Positions 16,826-24,400 of a DNA stretch of 64,000 nucleotides are shown one piece after another; position 1 is the stretch's first letter; each line of letters opens with the position of its first letter. A program made the position numbers and the translations under genes. Source of the stretch: Achromobacter sp. UMC71 (GTDB lineage Bacteria; Pseudomonadota; Gammaproteobacteria; Burkholderiales; Burkholderiaceae_B); the NCBI RefSeq assembly GCF_014170305.1, contig NZ_LZZT01000039.1, forward strand, positions 102,150 to 166,149. Direction: 5' to 3'. Below the pieces are notes generated by a model. The model was not told the DNA's origin, did not search any database, and saw nothing but the letters and a program-made list of their open reading frames with translations.

Positions 16826-17415
16826 GCCTGCAACCGCGCCGCCTGGCTTTCGACGTGGCGGCACGCGTCGCGCAGGTGCCGCCTGACGATGCGGCCGGAC
16901 ACGCCGTAGCGCGCCGCGGCCTCGCTCTGCAGCATGCCTTCGATGCGCACGTCGATGAAGATTTCGCGTTGCTGGCGGGGCAACGTATCGATCAGGCGCA
17001 GCAGGTCACGCATGGACGAGCGCGCCTGCGCGATGCGTTGGGGGCCGGGGGCCGTGTCTTCGACGTCTTCCAGGTCGATATCGTGACAGGCGCCGCGCAG
17101 CGGACGTTCGGCGCGCAGCCGGTCGATGGCGATGTTGCAGGCCATGCGGAACACGTAGGCGCCCGGATTGGCCACGGCAACGCCCGGGTCGGCATCGCCG
17201 TCGGCCAGGCGCAGCCAGGCGTCGTGCAGGCTGTCGGCGGCCAGGTCGGCACAACCCAGGTGGGCGCGCAGCGTGTTCAGCAGCCGCGGGTAATGCGTTG
17301 CAACGAAGTCGCCCAGGCTGGGGCCGCGCCACCGGGAGACCGGCGCGGCCCCGCCCGCCACGAACTCGTCGCGGCGCCGCTGCGCGGGCGGCGCCGGCTC
17401 AAGGCATAAGGGCAT
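16822..17415 (-). CDS. Second ECF sigma factor, coupled to gspH
   Basis: 197 residues from the ATG at 17415. Region 2 spans about 35-105 (HYPRLLNTLRAHLGC..AADSLHDAWLRLAD...NPGAYVFRMACNIAIDRLRAE) and region 4 spans about 130-185 (LPRQQREIFIDVRIEGMLQSEAAARYGVSGRIVRRHLRDA), both FecI-like. It starts inside the end of the upstream Phd-DUF772 gene (17-nt overlap) and its stop overlaps the gspH start, placing it in the middle of a secretion operon. No cognate anti-sigma follows it; the FecR-like protein is encoded three genes upstream. It is not part of the P. aeruginosa vre-hxc arrangement as I recall it. Confidence 0.85.
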   Translation of the reverse strand: MPLCLEPAPPAQRRRDEFVAGGAAPVSRWRGPSLGDFVATHYPRLLNTLRAHLGCADLAADSLHDAWLRLADGDADPGVAVANPGAYVFRMACNIAIDRLRAERPLRGACHDIDLEDVEDTAPGPQRIAQARSSMRDLLRLIDTLPRQQREIFIDVRIEGMLQSEAAARYGVSGRIVRRHLRDACRHVESQAARLQA

Positions 17416-18025
17416 GGCGGCTCTCCGTGGCAGCCCGGCCGCCGGGCGCAAGCGGGCGCCGTCCGGTGCCGGCCGGACGCTGGGCGGCCCGCTTGCGCAT
17501 TGCCCAGTTGGCGGGGGTCATCAGGCCGTCGTCCAGCGCCTGGCGCAGCAGCGCGACAATGCCGTCGTGCGCCGCGATGGCGTCCAGTTCCTGGTCAAAG
17601 GTCGGCGCGCATTCGCAGCCGTTGCCTTCGGACAGTCCCGCAAACCAGCGAAACAGCAGGTTGTAGGCGATCTGCTCATGAAAATACGGCTTGCTGCCGG
17701 CCGGATACAGCACATGCAGGACATAGGTGCGGCACAGGATTGCCGGGTCCACCGTCAGGCCGCATTCCTGGCTGGCCTGGCGCAATAAGCCGGCGTGGAT
17801 GCGCAGCGTGTCGTCCAGGTGTTCGCGCAGCGCCACCAGGGGATGGCGCGGCGGCACGTAGCGGGTCAGCTGGATCTGGCCGATCCAGGTCTCGTGCGAC
17901 ACGACCCAGACCCAAGGGGAACCGTAGCGGGATACCGATACGGGTTGCTGCCGGGCGCAATCGAGCACCTTGGAAAGTTTGCGGTCCAGCTCGAGCATGC
18001 CTACGTTGACGGTTGCCGACACCAT
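17399..18025 (-). CDS. Phd/YefM-like N-terminus fused to transposase DUF772-like domain (copy 2)
   Basis: 208 residues from the ATG at 18025 (AAGGAG just upstream; a GTG one codon on has better spacing). Residues 1-50 resemble a Phd/YefM antitoxin DNA-binding domain (NVGMLELDRKLSKVLD...PVSVSRYGSPWVWVVSHE). Residues 60-175 resemble the N-terminal DUF772 domain of IS5/IS1182 transposases (HPLVALREHLDDTL...NLLFRWFAGLS at 122-132...DDGLMTPANW). No DDE catalytic domain and no toxin gene follow. A paralogue lies directly upstream. An ECF-type promoter precedes it at 18094-18122, and its 3' end overlaps the second sigma gene. A transcription-regulator role is inferred, not shown. Confidence 0.65.
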   Translation of the reverse strand: MVSATVNVGMLELDRKLSKVLDCARQQPVSVSRYGSPWVWVVSHETWIGQIQLTRYVPPRHPLVALREHLDDTLRIHAGLLRQASQECGLTVDPAILCRTYVLHVLYPAGSKPYFHEQIAYNLLFRWFAGLSEGNGCECAPTFDQELDAIAAHDGIVALLRQALDDGLMTPANWAMRKRAAQRPAGTGRRPLAPGGRAATESRHALMP

Positions 18026-18093
18026 GCGCTCCTTAGGGCCTGGTGGGCCCCGGTCCGGTTCGGCCGCGCTGCGTATGGCGCGGCCTGTACCCC

Positions 18094-18122
18094 TAAGACG
18101 ACTCGACCGGACCGAACCCGCC
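18094..18122 (-). promoter_or_regulatory. Island ECF promoter, copy A
   Basis: On the minus strand GGCGGGTT (18122-18115), 14 bp, then CGTCTTA (18100-18094), 69 nt before the ATG of the Phd-DUF772 copy 2 gene. It would drive the copy 2-sigma-gspHIJC operon. Identical spacing is found in copies B and C. Confidence 0.75.
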
Positions 18123-18199
18123 AGGTTTTTTAAAGGGACATCACCGGTGCTTGGCGGCCGCCCGGCGCGCCGGCCGCTTCCCCGCCCGGTCCTGGGCAA

Positions 18200-18787
18200 T
18201 CAGTCCGGCCCCGCCGCCCGGGCGCGCCAGGCTTGCAACAAGGGACGGTTCAACGCGATGCCGGTAGCCTGTTCGATGGGCGCCACCGGCGCGCCGTCCA
18301 GGCTCCGCGCCAGGATGCCGACCATCTCGGCGCTGGCCAGCACCCGTTCCAGGGCATGGCCGAATTCCTGCGGGCTCCAGATTTCCTGGTCCAGCGACAG
18401 GCCGACGAACCAGCGGAACAGCAGGTTGCAGGAAATCTGCTCGTGCAGGCCGGCCTCGGTTTCCACGCCATAGACCAGCTGGATGACCAGCGCCCGCAAG
18501 AGCGGCGGCGCTTCGATGCGCAAGCGCGCGCGAATGGCGGCCGCATGCAGGCGCGGCTGGCTGGCGGCCAGCGCGCGATCGACGTGGTCGCGCAGCGCCG
18601 CCAGCGGGTGGCCGGCCGGGTTGAATTCGACCCGGCGGGTATTGCGGGACCAGACCTCGTGCGAGACGATCCAGACCCAAGGCGAGCCGTAGCGATGCAC
18701 GGACACGGGATGCTCCCATGCCGAGTCCACCACGGCGGACAGATTTTCTTTCAGTTCCCGGATGCCGATATTCGGTTTACGCGACAC
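18200..18787 (-). CDS. Phd/YefM-like N-terminus fused to transposase DUF772-like domain (copy 1)
   Basis: 195 residues from a GTG at 18787 with GGGGAG five bases upstream. Residues 1-48 read like a Phd/YefM antitoxin N-terminus (IGIRELKENLSAVVDSAWEH, then PVSVHRYGSPWVWIVSHEVW). Residues 59-160 read like the DUF772 transposase domain: HPLAALRDHVDRAL, LLRALVIQLVYGVETE, NLLFRWFVGLSLD at 121-133. The block RYGSPWVW.VSHE.W is almost identical in the downstream paralogue, so the pair arose by duplication. Phd domains bind operators and DUF772 is thought to bind transposon ends or dimerise. An exapted transposase fragment acting as a regulator is my inference. It has its own ECF-type promoter. Confidence 0.65.
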   Translation of the reverse strand: MSRKPNIGIRELKENLSAVVDSAWEHPVSVHRYGSPWVWIVSHEVWSRNTRRVEFNPAGHPLAALRDHVDRALAASQPRLHAAAIRARLRIEAPPLLRALVIQLVYGVETEAGLHEQISCNLLFRWFVGLSLDQEIWSPQEFGHALERVLASAEMVGILARSLDGAPVAPIEQATGIALNRPLLQAWRARAAGPD

Positions 18788-18857
18788 GCATGCTCCCCAT
18801 CGCGCGGGCGCGCCATGCGCCCTGATGGCGGATATGCGCGGCCTGCCTGTATAGGAG

Positions 18858-18886
18858 TAGGACGAGATGGGCGGGTCAAACCCGCC
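18858..18886 (-). promoter_or_regulatory. Island ECF promoter, copy C
   Basis: On the minus strand GGCGGGTT (18886-18879), 14 bp, then CGTCCTA (18864-18858), 70 nt before the GTG of the Phd-DUF772 copy 1 gene. Downstream leader words (TACAGGC, GCCGCGC) are shared with copy A, consistent with duplication of promoter and gene together. Confidence 0.75.
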
Positions 18887-18898
18887 ACGCCGGTTCCT

Positions 18899-19888
18899 TC
18901 AGCTCAGCAACACCACGTTGCCCGGCAGGCGCGTCGCGGTCAGGCCGAAGGCTTTTTCGATCTGCACCAGCACCTTGTCCATGTCGCGGATTTCAAAGCG
19001 GCCGCTCAGGGCGCTGGCGTGGCCCGGGTTGTCCAGCAACACGACACGGCCGCGGCGATAGCGGTTGATTTCGGTCACGACGTCGGCCAGCGGCGCCTGG
19101 CGGAACACCAGCGAACCCTGGCGCCAGGCGGAGGTTTCGGCCGGATCGATCTGCTGCACGGCCCCCAGGCCCTGCTTGTCGTAGAACAGGCGCTGGTTCG
19201 GCCCCAGGACGGTAGCGCCGCCGTCCAGCGCCACACGCACGCTGCCCGCGATGCAGGTCACGCAGACGGTGCCGCCCAGGTTGCGCAATTCGAAGCGCGC
19301 GCCGCGCGCCTGGGCGCTGCCCTGCCCGGCCATGACCGTGACGGCGGTGGGCGAGGCCTGGCCGTCGAACGCGGCTTCGCCCGCGATCAGTTCCACGCGG
19401 ACCGTGCCTGGCTGCTCGGCCCGCAGGGCGATGCTGGTCTGGGTATTCATGTCCACCTGCACGCGCTCGCCCAGGCCGAATTGGCGGCGATCTCCCGTGT
19501 CGGTGCGGTAGTCGGCCATCCATTCGTCCCAGGCCGGCCACAGGCGGAACGGCGGCGCCACGACGGCGGCCACCGCGGCGGCGCCCGCGCCGCTCAGCGC
19601 CGCGCCCAGGAACGCGCGGCGACCCCAGCCGGCGGCGCGCGCCAGGCCGGCGGCGGGTTGCTCGCGCTGCCGCCGCAAGACGGCTTGGCCGGCCGGCGCC
19701 AGCTGGACCCAGAAGCGCTGCTCGGCGGCGAACGCCTGGGCATGGCGCTCGTTGGCCGCGCACCATGCCTTGAGCGCGTCGGCCTGGCGCAGCGTGGCCT
19801 GCCCGGATGCGATCAGGCGGATCCAGGCGCGGGCCTGACGTTCGATGTCCGCCTGTCTGCGATCGGCGGCCTGGCTTGCGGTGTTCAT
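18899..19888 (-). CDS. FecR-type anti-sigma factor (VreR-like)
   Basis: 329 residues. An N-terminal cytoplasmic anti-sigma domain (about 8-60, ARAWIRLIASGQATLRQADALKAWCAANERHAQAF) is followed by a single membrane helix (about 90-112), the FecR core (about 120-225: GERVQVDMNTQTSIAL, VELIAGEAAFDG, GPNQRLFYD) and a C-terminal STN-like segment (LADVVTEINRYRRGRVVL). Such proteins hold a FecI-type sigma inactive until a periplasmic signalling domain contacts them. It follows the sigma gene at 19991-20506 but has its own ECF-type promoter, allowing feedback. Position and order match VreR. Confidence 0.9.
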   Translation of the reverse strand: MNTASQAADRRQADIERQARAWIRLIASGQATLRQADALKAWCAANERHAQAFAAEQRFWVQLAPAGQAVLRRQREQPAAGLARAAGWGRRAFLGAALSGAGAAAVAAVVAPPFRLWPAWDEWMADYRTDTGDRRQFGLGERVQVDMNTQTSIALRAEQPGTVRVELIAGEAAFDGQASPTAVTVMAGQGSAQARGARFELRNLGGTVCVTCIAGSVRVALDGGATVLGPNQRLFYDKQGLGAVQQIDPAETSAWRQGSLVFRQAPLADVVTEINRYRRGRVVLLDNPGHASALSGRFEIRDMDKVLVQIEKAFGLTATRLPGNVVLLS

Positions 19889-19961
19889 TGCATACTCTCT
19901 CGATGCCGCCGCGCCGCCACTTGCGGGCGATAGGGCGCGCCGTTTTTCCCCTTGACATCCA

Positions 19962-19990
19962 TAGGACGACTCTCGCAGCCGGAACCCGCC
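19962..19990 (-). promoter_or_regulatory. Island ECF promoter, copy B
   Basis: On the minus strand GGCGGGTT (19990-19983), 14 bp, then CGTCCTA (19968-19962), 74 nt before the ATG of the FecR-like gene. Unlike copies A and C it precedes an unrelated gene, so the match cannot be explained by gene duplication alone. Confidence 0.75.
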
Positions 19991-20506
19991 TTATGGTGAC
20001 AATAATTTACGTGTTCGCCGGGCACAGTACTCGTGGGCGCTGCGCAGTTCGCGTTCGACGGTGCGTAGCGACACGCCCATTTTTTTGGCGATGTCGTTCT
20101 GGGGCAGGCCTTCCAGCCGCACGGCGAGCAGGATGTCGCGCTGCCGCGCGGGCAGCTCGCCCATGGCGCGGGTCAGCGCGTCGAGCTCGGCACGCCCTTC
20201 GGCGATGCGGTCGGGGCCCGGCGCCGGATCGGCGATGTTCAGCAGCACCTCGGCCTCGGCGACCGTCAGGCGGCGATTCTCGAGGCGCTGCTGGTCCACG
20301 GCCACATTGACCGCCATACGCATCAGATAAGGCCCGGGGCTGTCGACGGGGCCGAGGTCTTCCTTGGCCTCCAGGCGCAGCCAGGTGTCCTGCAGCGCGT
20401 CGCTGGCCAGGTCCGGGCACCCCAGGCGCCGCGTCAGGCGCGCCTTCAGGTCGTCGTAGCGTTGCAGCATGAAATCGCGCAGGACCGACAGGCTGGAGGG
20501 CATCAT
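19991..20506 (-). CDS. FecI-type ECF sigma factor (VreI-like)
   Basis: 171 residues. Region 2 (about 10-80: MLQRYDDLKARLTRRLGCPDLASDALQDTWLRLE...PGPYLMRMAVNVAVDQQR) and region 4 (about 110-165: LPARQRDILLAVRLEGLPQNDIAKKMGVSLRTVERELRSA) are complete. It lies between the STN protein gene (37 bp upstream) and the FecR-like gene, the classical order of a cell-surface-signalling unit. It is the likely reader of the GGCGGGTT-N14-CGTC(C/T)TA promoters. Copy B of that motif overlaps its 3' end by only a few bases, leaving the coding region intact. Confidence 0.9.
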   Translation of the reverse strand: MMPSSLSVLRDFMLQRYDDLKARLTRRLGCPDLASDALQDTWLRLEAKEDLGPVDSPGPYLMRMAVNVAVDQQRLENRRLTVAEAEVLLNIADPAPGPDRIAEGRAELDALTRAMGELPARQRDILLAVRLEGLPQNDIAKKMGVSLRTVERELRSAHEYCARRTRKLLSP

Positions 20507-20543
20507 GAATCTGTGTCAGGGCGGAAAGATCGAGGCAGGCGGT

Positions 20544-21263
20544 TCAATGCGTCGGGCAGCCTTGGTCATGCTCGGGCGACTGCGGCACGATCAACATCAC
20601 GAACGGCTGCGCCAGGTCCAGCGGCGGCGCCTTGTCGAGCACGGCGTCGTCCAATGTGCGCACGATCGCCTCGTCCTTGCCTGCGTCGCCCGTGGAATCG
20701 AGCACCTGGGCGCCCTCGATGCGGCCCGCGGGCGAGACCTCGAAGCTGATCGCGGCGCGGTAACCGCCCGCGCGGGTGACGGCATTGCGGCACAACGCGT
20801 CGCGCACGCCGGCCTGGACCACGCCGTAATAGCTGCGGTAGAAGGCGCCGCGCGCGGCATTGGATTTACGCGAAGCCGGCGCGCCGCCGCCCGCGCGGGG
20901 CGCCGGCTGCAGGATGAATGCGTTGGCGGCGGTGTATTCCGCGGCCAGCCCCGAACCTTCGATCAGCATGCGCAAAGCAGCCTCCGGCGTATAGATTCCC
21001 TTGACGGCGGCCGACCGCCGCCCCACCGCCAATGCGGCGCGATACACCACCGAACTGCCGGTGACGTTGCTGTAGTGTTCAAGCGCCGATTGCAGCGGCT
21101 GCGCGGGAATGTCGAAGTCGAACAGGCGCTGGATCGGCTCCTGGGCGCCGGCTGGGTGCCAGCACAGCGCCGCGCACAGCCACAGCAGGGTCCAGCAGAC
21201 TGTCCAACCGCGCCGGCCGCCGCCCGCCAGCCTCTTGCCCGCCCTGATCGGCTCCTGATGCAT
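20544..21263 (-). CDS. STN domain plus TonB C-terminal-like protein (VreA-like)
   Basis: 239 residues from the ATG at 21263; a GTG start 16 codons upstream was rejected. A signal peptide (about 1-40, TVCWTLLWLCAALCWHPAGAQ) precedes an STN signalling domain (about 45-100: FDFDIPAQPLQSALEHYSNVTGSSVVYRAAL...AALRMLIEGSGLAAEYT). A linker and a TonB-C-like fold follow (about 140-235: YYGVVQAGVRDALCRN...YRAAISFEVSPAGRIEGAQVL). There is no 22-stranded receptor barrel. In standard systems the STN domain sits on a TonB-dependent receptor; here it is on a soluble or peptidoglycan-near periplasmic protein, as in PUMA3/VreA of P. aeruginosa. It would relay the signal to the FecR-like protein. A Pho-box-like site precedes it. 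Confidence 0.82.
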   Translation of the reverse strand: MHQEPIRAGKRLAGGGRRGWTVCWTLLWLCAALCWHPAGAQEPIQRLFDFDIPAQPLQSALEHYSNVTGSSVVYRAALAVGRRSAAVKGIYTPEAALRMLIEGSGLAAEYTAANAFILQPAPRAGGGAPASRKSNAARGAFYRSYYGVVQAGVRDALCRNAVTRAGGYRAAISFEVSPAGRIEGAQVLDSTGDAGKDEAIVRTLDDAVLDKAPPLDLAQPFVMLIVPQSPEHDQGCPTH

Positions 21264-21350
21264 GCCCCGCCCTTGTCCCGCCGCGGCGGCTGACGGGGCG
21301 CGCCGCAACACGTCGTGCTAATCGGTGAATGGGCAATGTAGGGCGCGCTT

Positions 21351-21368
21351 GTGACTGCGGCGTGACAG
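21351..21368 (-). promoter_or_regulatory. Pho-box-like direct repeat before the VreA-like gene
   Basis: On the minus strand CTGTCAC-GCCG-CAGTCAC, two heptamers 11 bp apart, close to the PhoB half-site CTGTCAT. Ten bases downstream is TACATT (21340-21335), a plausible -10, which is the spacing seen in PhoB-activated promoters. It lies 88 bp before the start codon. Confidence 0.65.
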
Positions 21369-21415
21369 CGAATCGTCAGCATTGGAGCAAGCCGCAAACC
21401 CGCCGCAACGAATGG

Positions 21416-21434
21416 CGGGGCCGGACCCGCCCCG
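21416..21434 (-). terminator. Hairpin after the giant exoprotein gene
   Basis: Arms CGGGGC (21416-21421) and GCCCCG (21429-21434), four bases beyond the stop codon at 21438. There is no T tract, so it is only a possible terminator. Confidence 0.35.
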
Positions 21435-21437
21435 GCC

Positions 21438-24400
21438 CTAGCCCCCGGGCAACCCGCGCTGCTCCGGCTCGGTCAGGCGCGCCTTTTGCGCCGGGTCCAG
21501 CTCGCCGTTGCCGACCATCTGGAAGATGCTGCGCGGGTCGTAGCCCTGGGGCTGCGGCGCCGTGCCGGGACGTGCGGCGCCGGCGGGCGCGCCACCGTCC
21601 GCCGCCGCGCCGGACACGGGCTCGCTGCCATAGCCCAGGATCTGCACGTTGATGATGGACGGCAGGTTGCGGCGCGCCGCCGCCTGCTGCTGGCGCGCGG
21701 TGTCCTGGGCGCCCTGCGTGGCGCCGGCCGCGGCGGCGCTGGCGCTGGTCAGGGCGGCCACGTTCACCGCCGCCAGGACCGGCACGCCGGTGGCCTTGCC
21801 CTGCCCCACCACGTTGGCCGCGTTGACCACCTGCAAGGCCGCCAGGTTGACATTGCCCGAGAAGCGGATGCCGGCCTCGCCCGCGTCGATGGTGCCCAGC
21901 GGGGCCACCAGGTCCACGTCGCCGCGCGGCACTTCGGGGATCGGGTTGAGCGTGGCGATGCCGGCCCCGGTGCTGGGCACAGTGGGCGACAGCGTCACGT
22001 TGCCGGCGTCGTCGTACAGGCGCCGCTGCGGCGTGTACACCACGGTGCTCTTGGAACCCCGGCCGCTGTTGATGTCGCCTTCGGCCGACCAGCCCAGGAT
22101 ATTGCCGCCGAAGGTGGTCATGACACGGCTCTGGCCGAGCAGGATGCTGCCCTTGGCGTACATCTGGATGTCGCCCGCGCCCTGGGTGACGATGCCGGCG
22201 GTGGACGGCGGCGCGGCGCCTTCGACGCCGAAGACCATCTGCCCGCCCGGCGCCATCATGTGGATGGCGCCGCCGAACAGCGTCTGGATGCCCGAGCCCC
22301 CGAACAGGGTGATGTCGCCCTGATAACGGATGGGCTGACCCTGCGCGTCCGTATCGGGATACAGGGCGGCGATGGCCTGGCGGCCGCGGGCGTAGCTGCC
22401 GGCGCGCGGGCCGGCGGTGTCGTTGTATTCGCGTCCGCCCGCGGTCAGTTCGGCGTAGTAGACCTGGCGCAGAAACACGCGCTGCTGTTCGGCCGGCAAC
22501 GCATCGAAATAGGCGCGCGCCTCGCCGGCCGGGCCGGTGTAGCCGTGCAGCGTGCGCAGCCAGTCGGCCAGCTCGCCTTCGTAGGTCTTGACGCGCTTGC
22601 CGGGCTGGCTGGCCAGCGGCTGGCCCGGGTCGGCGCGGTTGGCCGGGTCCAGGTAGCGCTTGGCGAAGGCCAGGTAGTCGCCCTGCCCGCCGGCGCTGGC
22701 GACGATGCCAGCCCCGCCCTTGCCGGTGGCCGGCCCGCCGTCGATCAGGCCCAGGCTGGTCAGGCGGCCCTTGTCATCCTGGGTCAGGTTGCGGCCGGCG
22801 GTGACTTCCAGCCAGCCGGGGCCGGCGATATCGACGTTGGCGTAGAGGATGTCGCGGCCGGCGACGATGCGCGAAACGTCGGTGGGTTGCTGATTCAGGA
22901 TCAGGGCTTTGAGGTTGACGATGTCGCCGCCGGCCTGGATGCTGGCGGGACGCGCGGCGTGGTATTGGTTGCCGGAACCGAACGTCAAGACCGTCCCCGT
23001 CTGCAAACCGACAATGTCACCGCCCGCATAAAAGCGCGCGATGCCGGCCTTGGCCACGGGCGGGCGGCCACCCGCCGAATCCACGCCGAAGGCAAACAGG
23101 CTGCCTTCCGCGCCGGTGGCGTTGGTGGCGTTGATCAGCCCGTTATCCCAGGCCGCCACGTAGGCCGGACGTTCCGGCGTGGGTACGCGCGCCGGGTCCG
23201 CACCGGACACGCTGCTGCGGTAACCGCCACCATACAGCCCGGCCCCCGCGAGCAGCTCGACGCTGCCCGAGGCGCCCGGCGCAAAGACCCATTCCGTCGA
23301 TGCATTGCGAGCACTGGCGTGGTAGTAAATGCTGCCAGACGCCGCTACCGCGCTGAAGCGCGCAGGATAGGCGAACACGCCCGCATAGGCGCTGGCGCTG
23401 TATTGAAAGCTGTTCTTGCCCGCTTCGCCGTCATTGTGCGTGGCCGCCAGCGGCGTGACGGCGCCACCAGCCGCGAACAGGTCCAGCGCCGTGCGTTCGG
23501 TCCACAGCGAAAACCAGCTGTTGGCGCCGCCGGGTTGTTCGACGCCGTCGTGGATGAACGGCATGGCCGCAAGCTGAAACATCCTGCCCGCGTCGCCCAC
23601 GCCGCCCAGCACCACATCGCCCCGCCCATCCAGGCGGGCAACGGCGTCGCCTGTCACGATCGCCATGCCGCCCGATGGCGCGGCCAGCGTAGGACGCCGC
23701 GGATCCATACCGCGAAGGTCTGACGCATCCGCAAGGCCATAGAGCGGATCCACCCGACCGATACTGCGCGCGCTGACGGTGATCGATCCGCGCAGATTGG
23801 TCAGGACCCCGTTGACATCGGAATACGGGCTGATGATGTTGCCGCTGCTGTCGCCAAAGCTGGTTCTCAACGGATTGATCGCTCCGCCGACGCGCAGGCT
23901 CAAGTCTCCGCCGCCGGTCGAGATACGGCGGCCATCGGGCGTGACGCGCCCCGTACTGCCCACGGCCAGCACCAGCCCCTGCACGGAGGAATAGCTGTTC
24001 AACAGCGTCGCGGGCTGATCCAGCACACCCGCGTCTCCCCCCACGTTGACAGCCAGATTGCCGCCGCCCAGCGTACCCAGGCCGGTAAAGCCTTCTACCG
24101 AGATGCCGGCTGTGTAGTACGTGGAAAAAAACGCCGACGGCAGATAGGTGCCGAAGTTGATCCACCACGCTGTCTGCTGGCCGATGCCGGCACCGCCCTG
24201 GCGCCACAGCCAATAGCCAGGATAGCTGCCTGGAGCCGCTGCGGCGCCCCGCGGATCCAGTCCGTCGAATCGCGTGGGCATCCCGCGCACTGCACCACGC
24301 ATGTCGCCCTGCACATTGACCAGCAGATCGCCGCCGCGTTCGGGATACCAGGCCGCATACTGCCCGCCCGTCACCAGCGGTTCATAGCTGGCCGCGGCCG

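Noticed and set aside
17399..18787. Toxin-antitoxin operon or decayed insertion sequence
   Set aside because: No toxin gene follows the Phd-like domains, and there is no transposase catalytic domain, terminal inverted repeat or target duplication; both frames are intact and have good start sites.
21397..21404. A fourth GGCGGGTT octamer before the VreA-like gene
   Set aside because: No CGTC(C/T)TA lies 14 bp further on, so it is not counted as a copy of the island ECF promoter.
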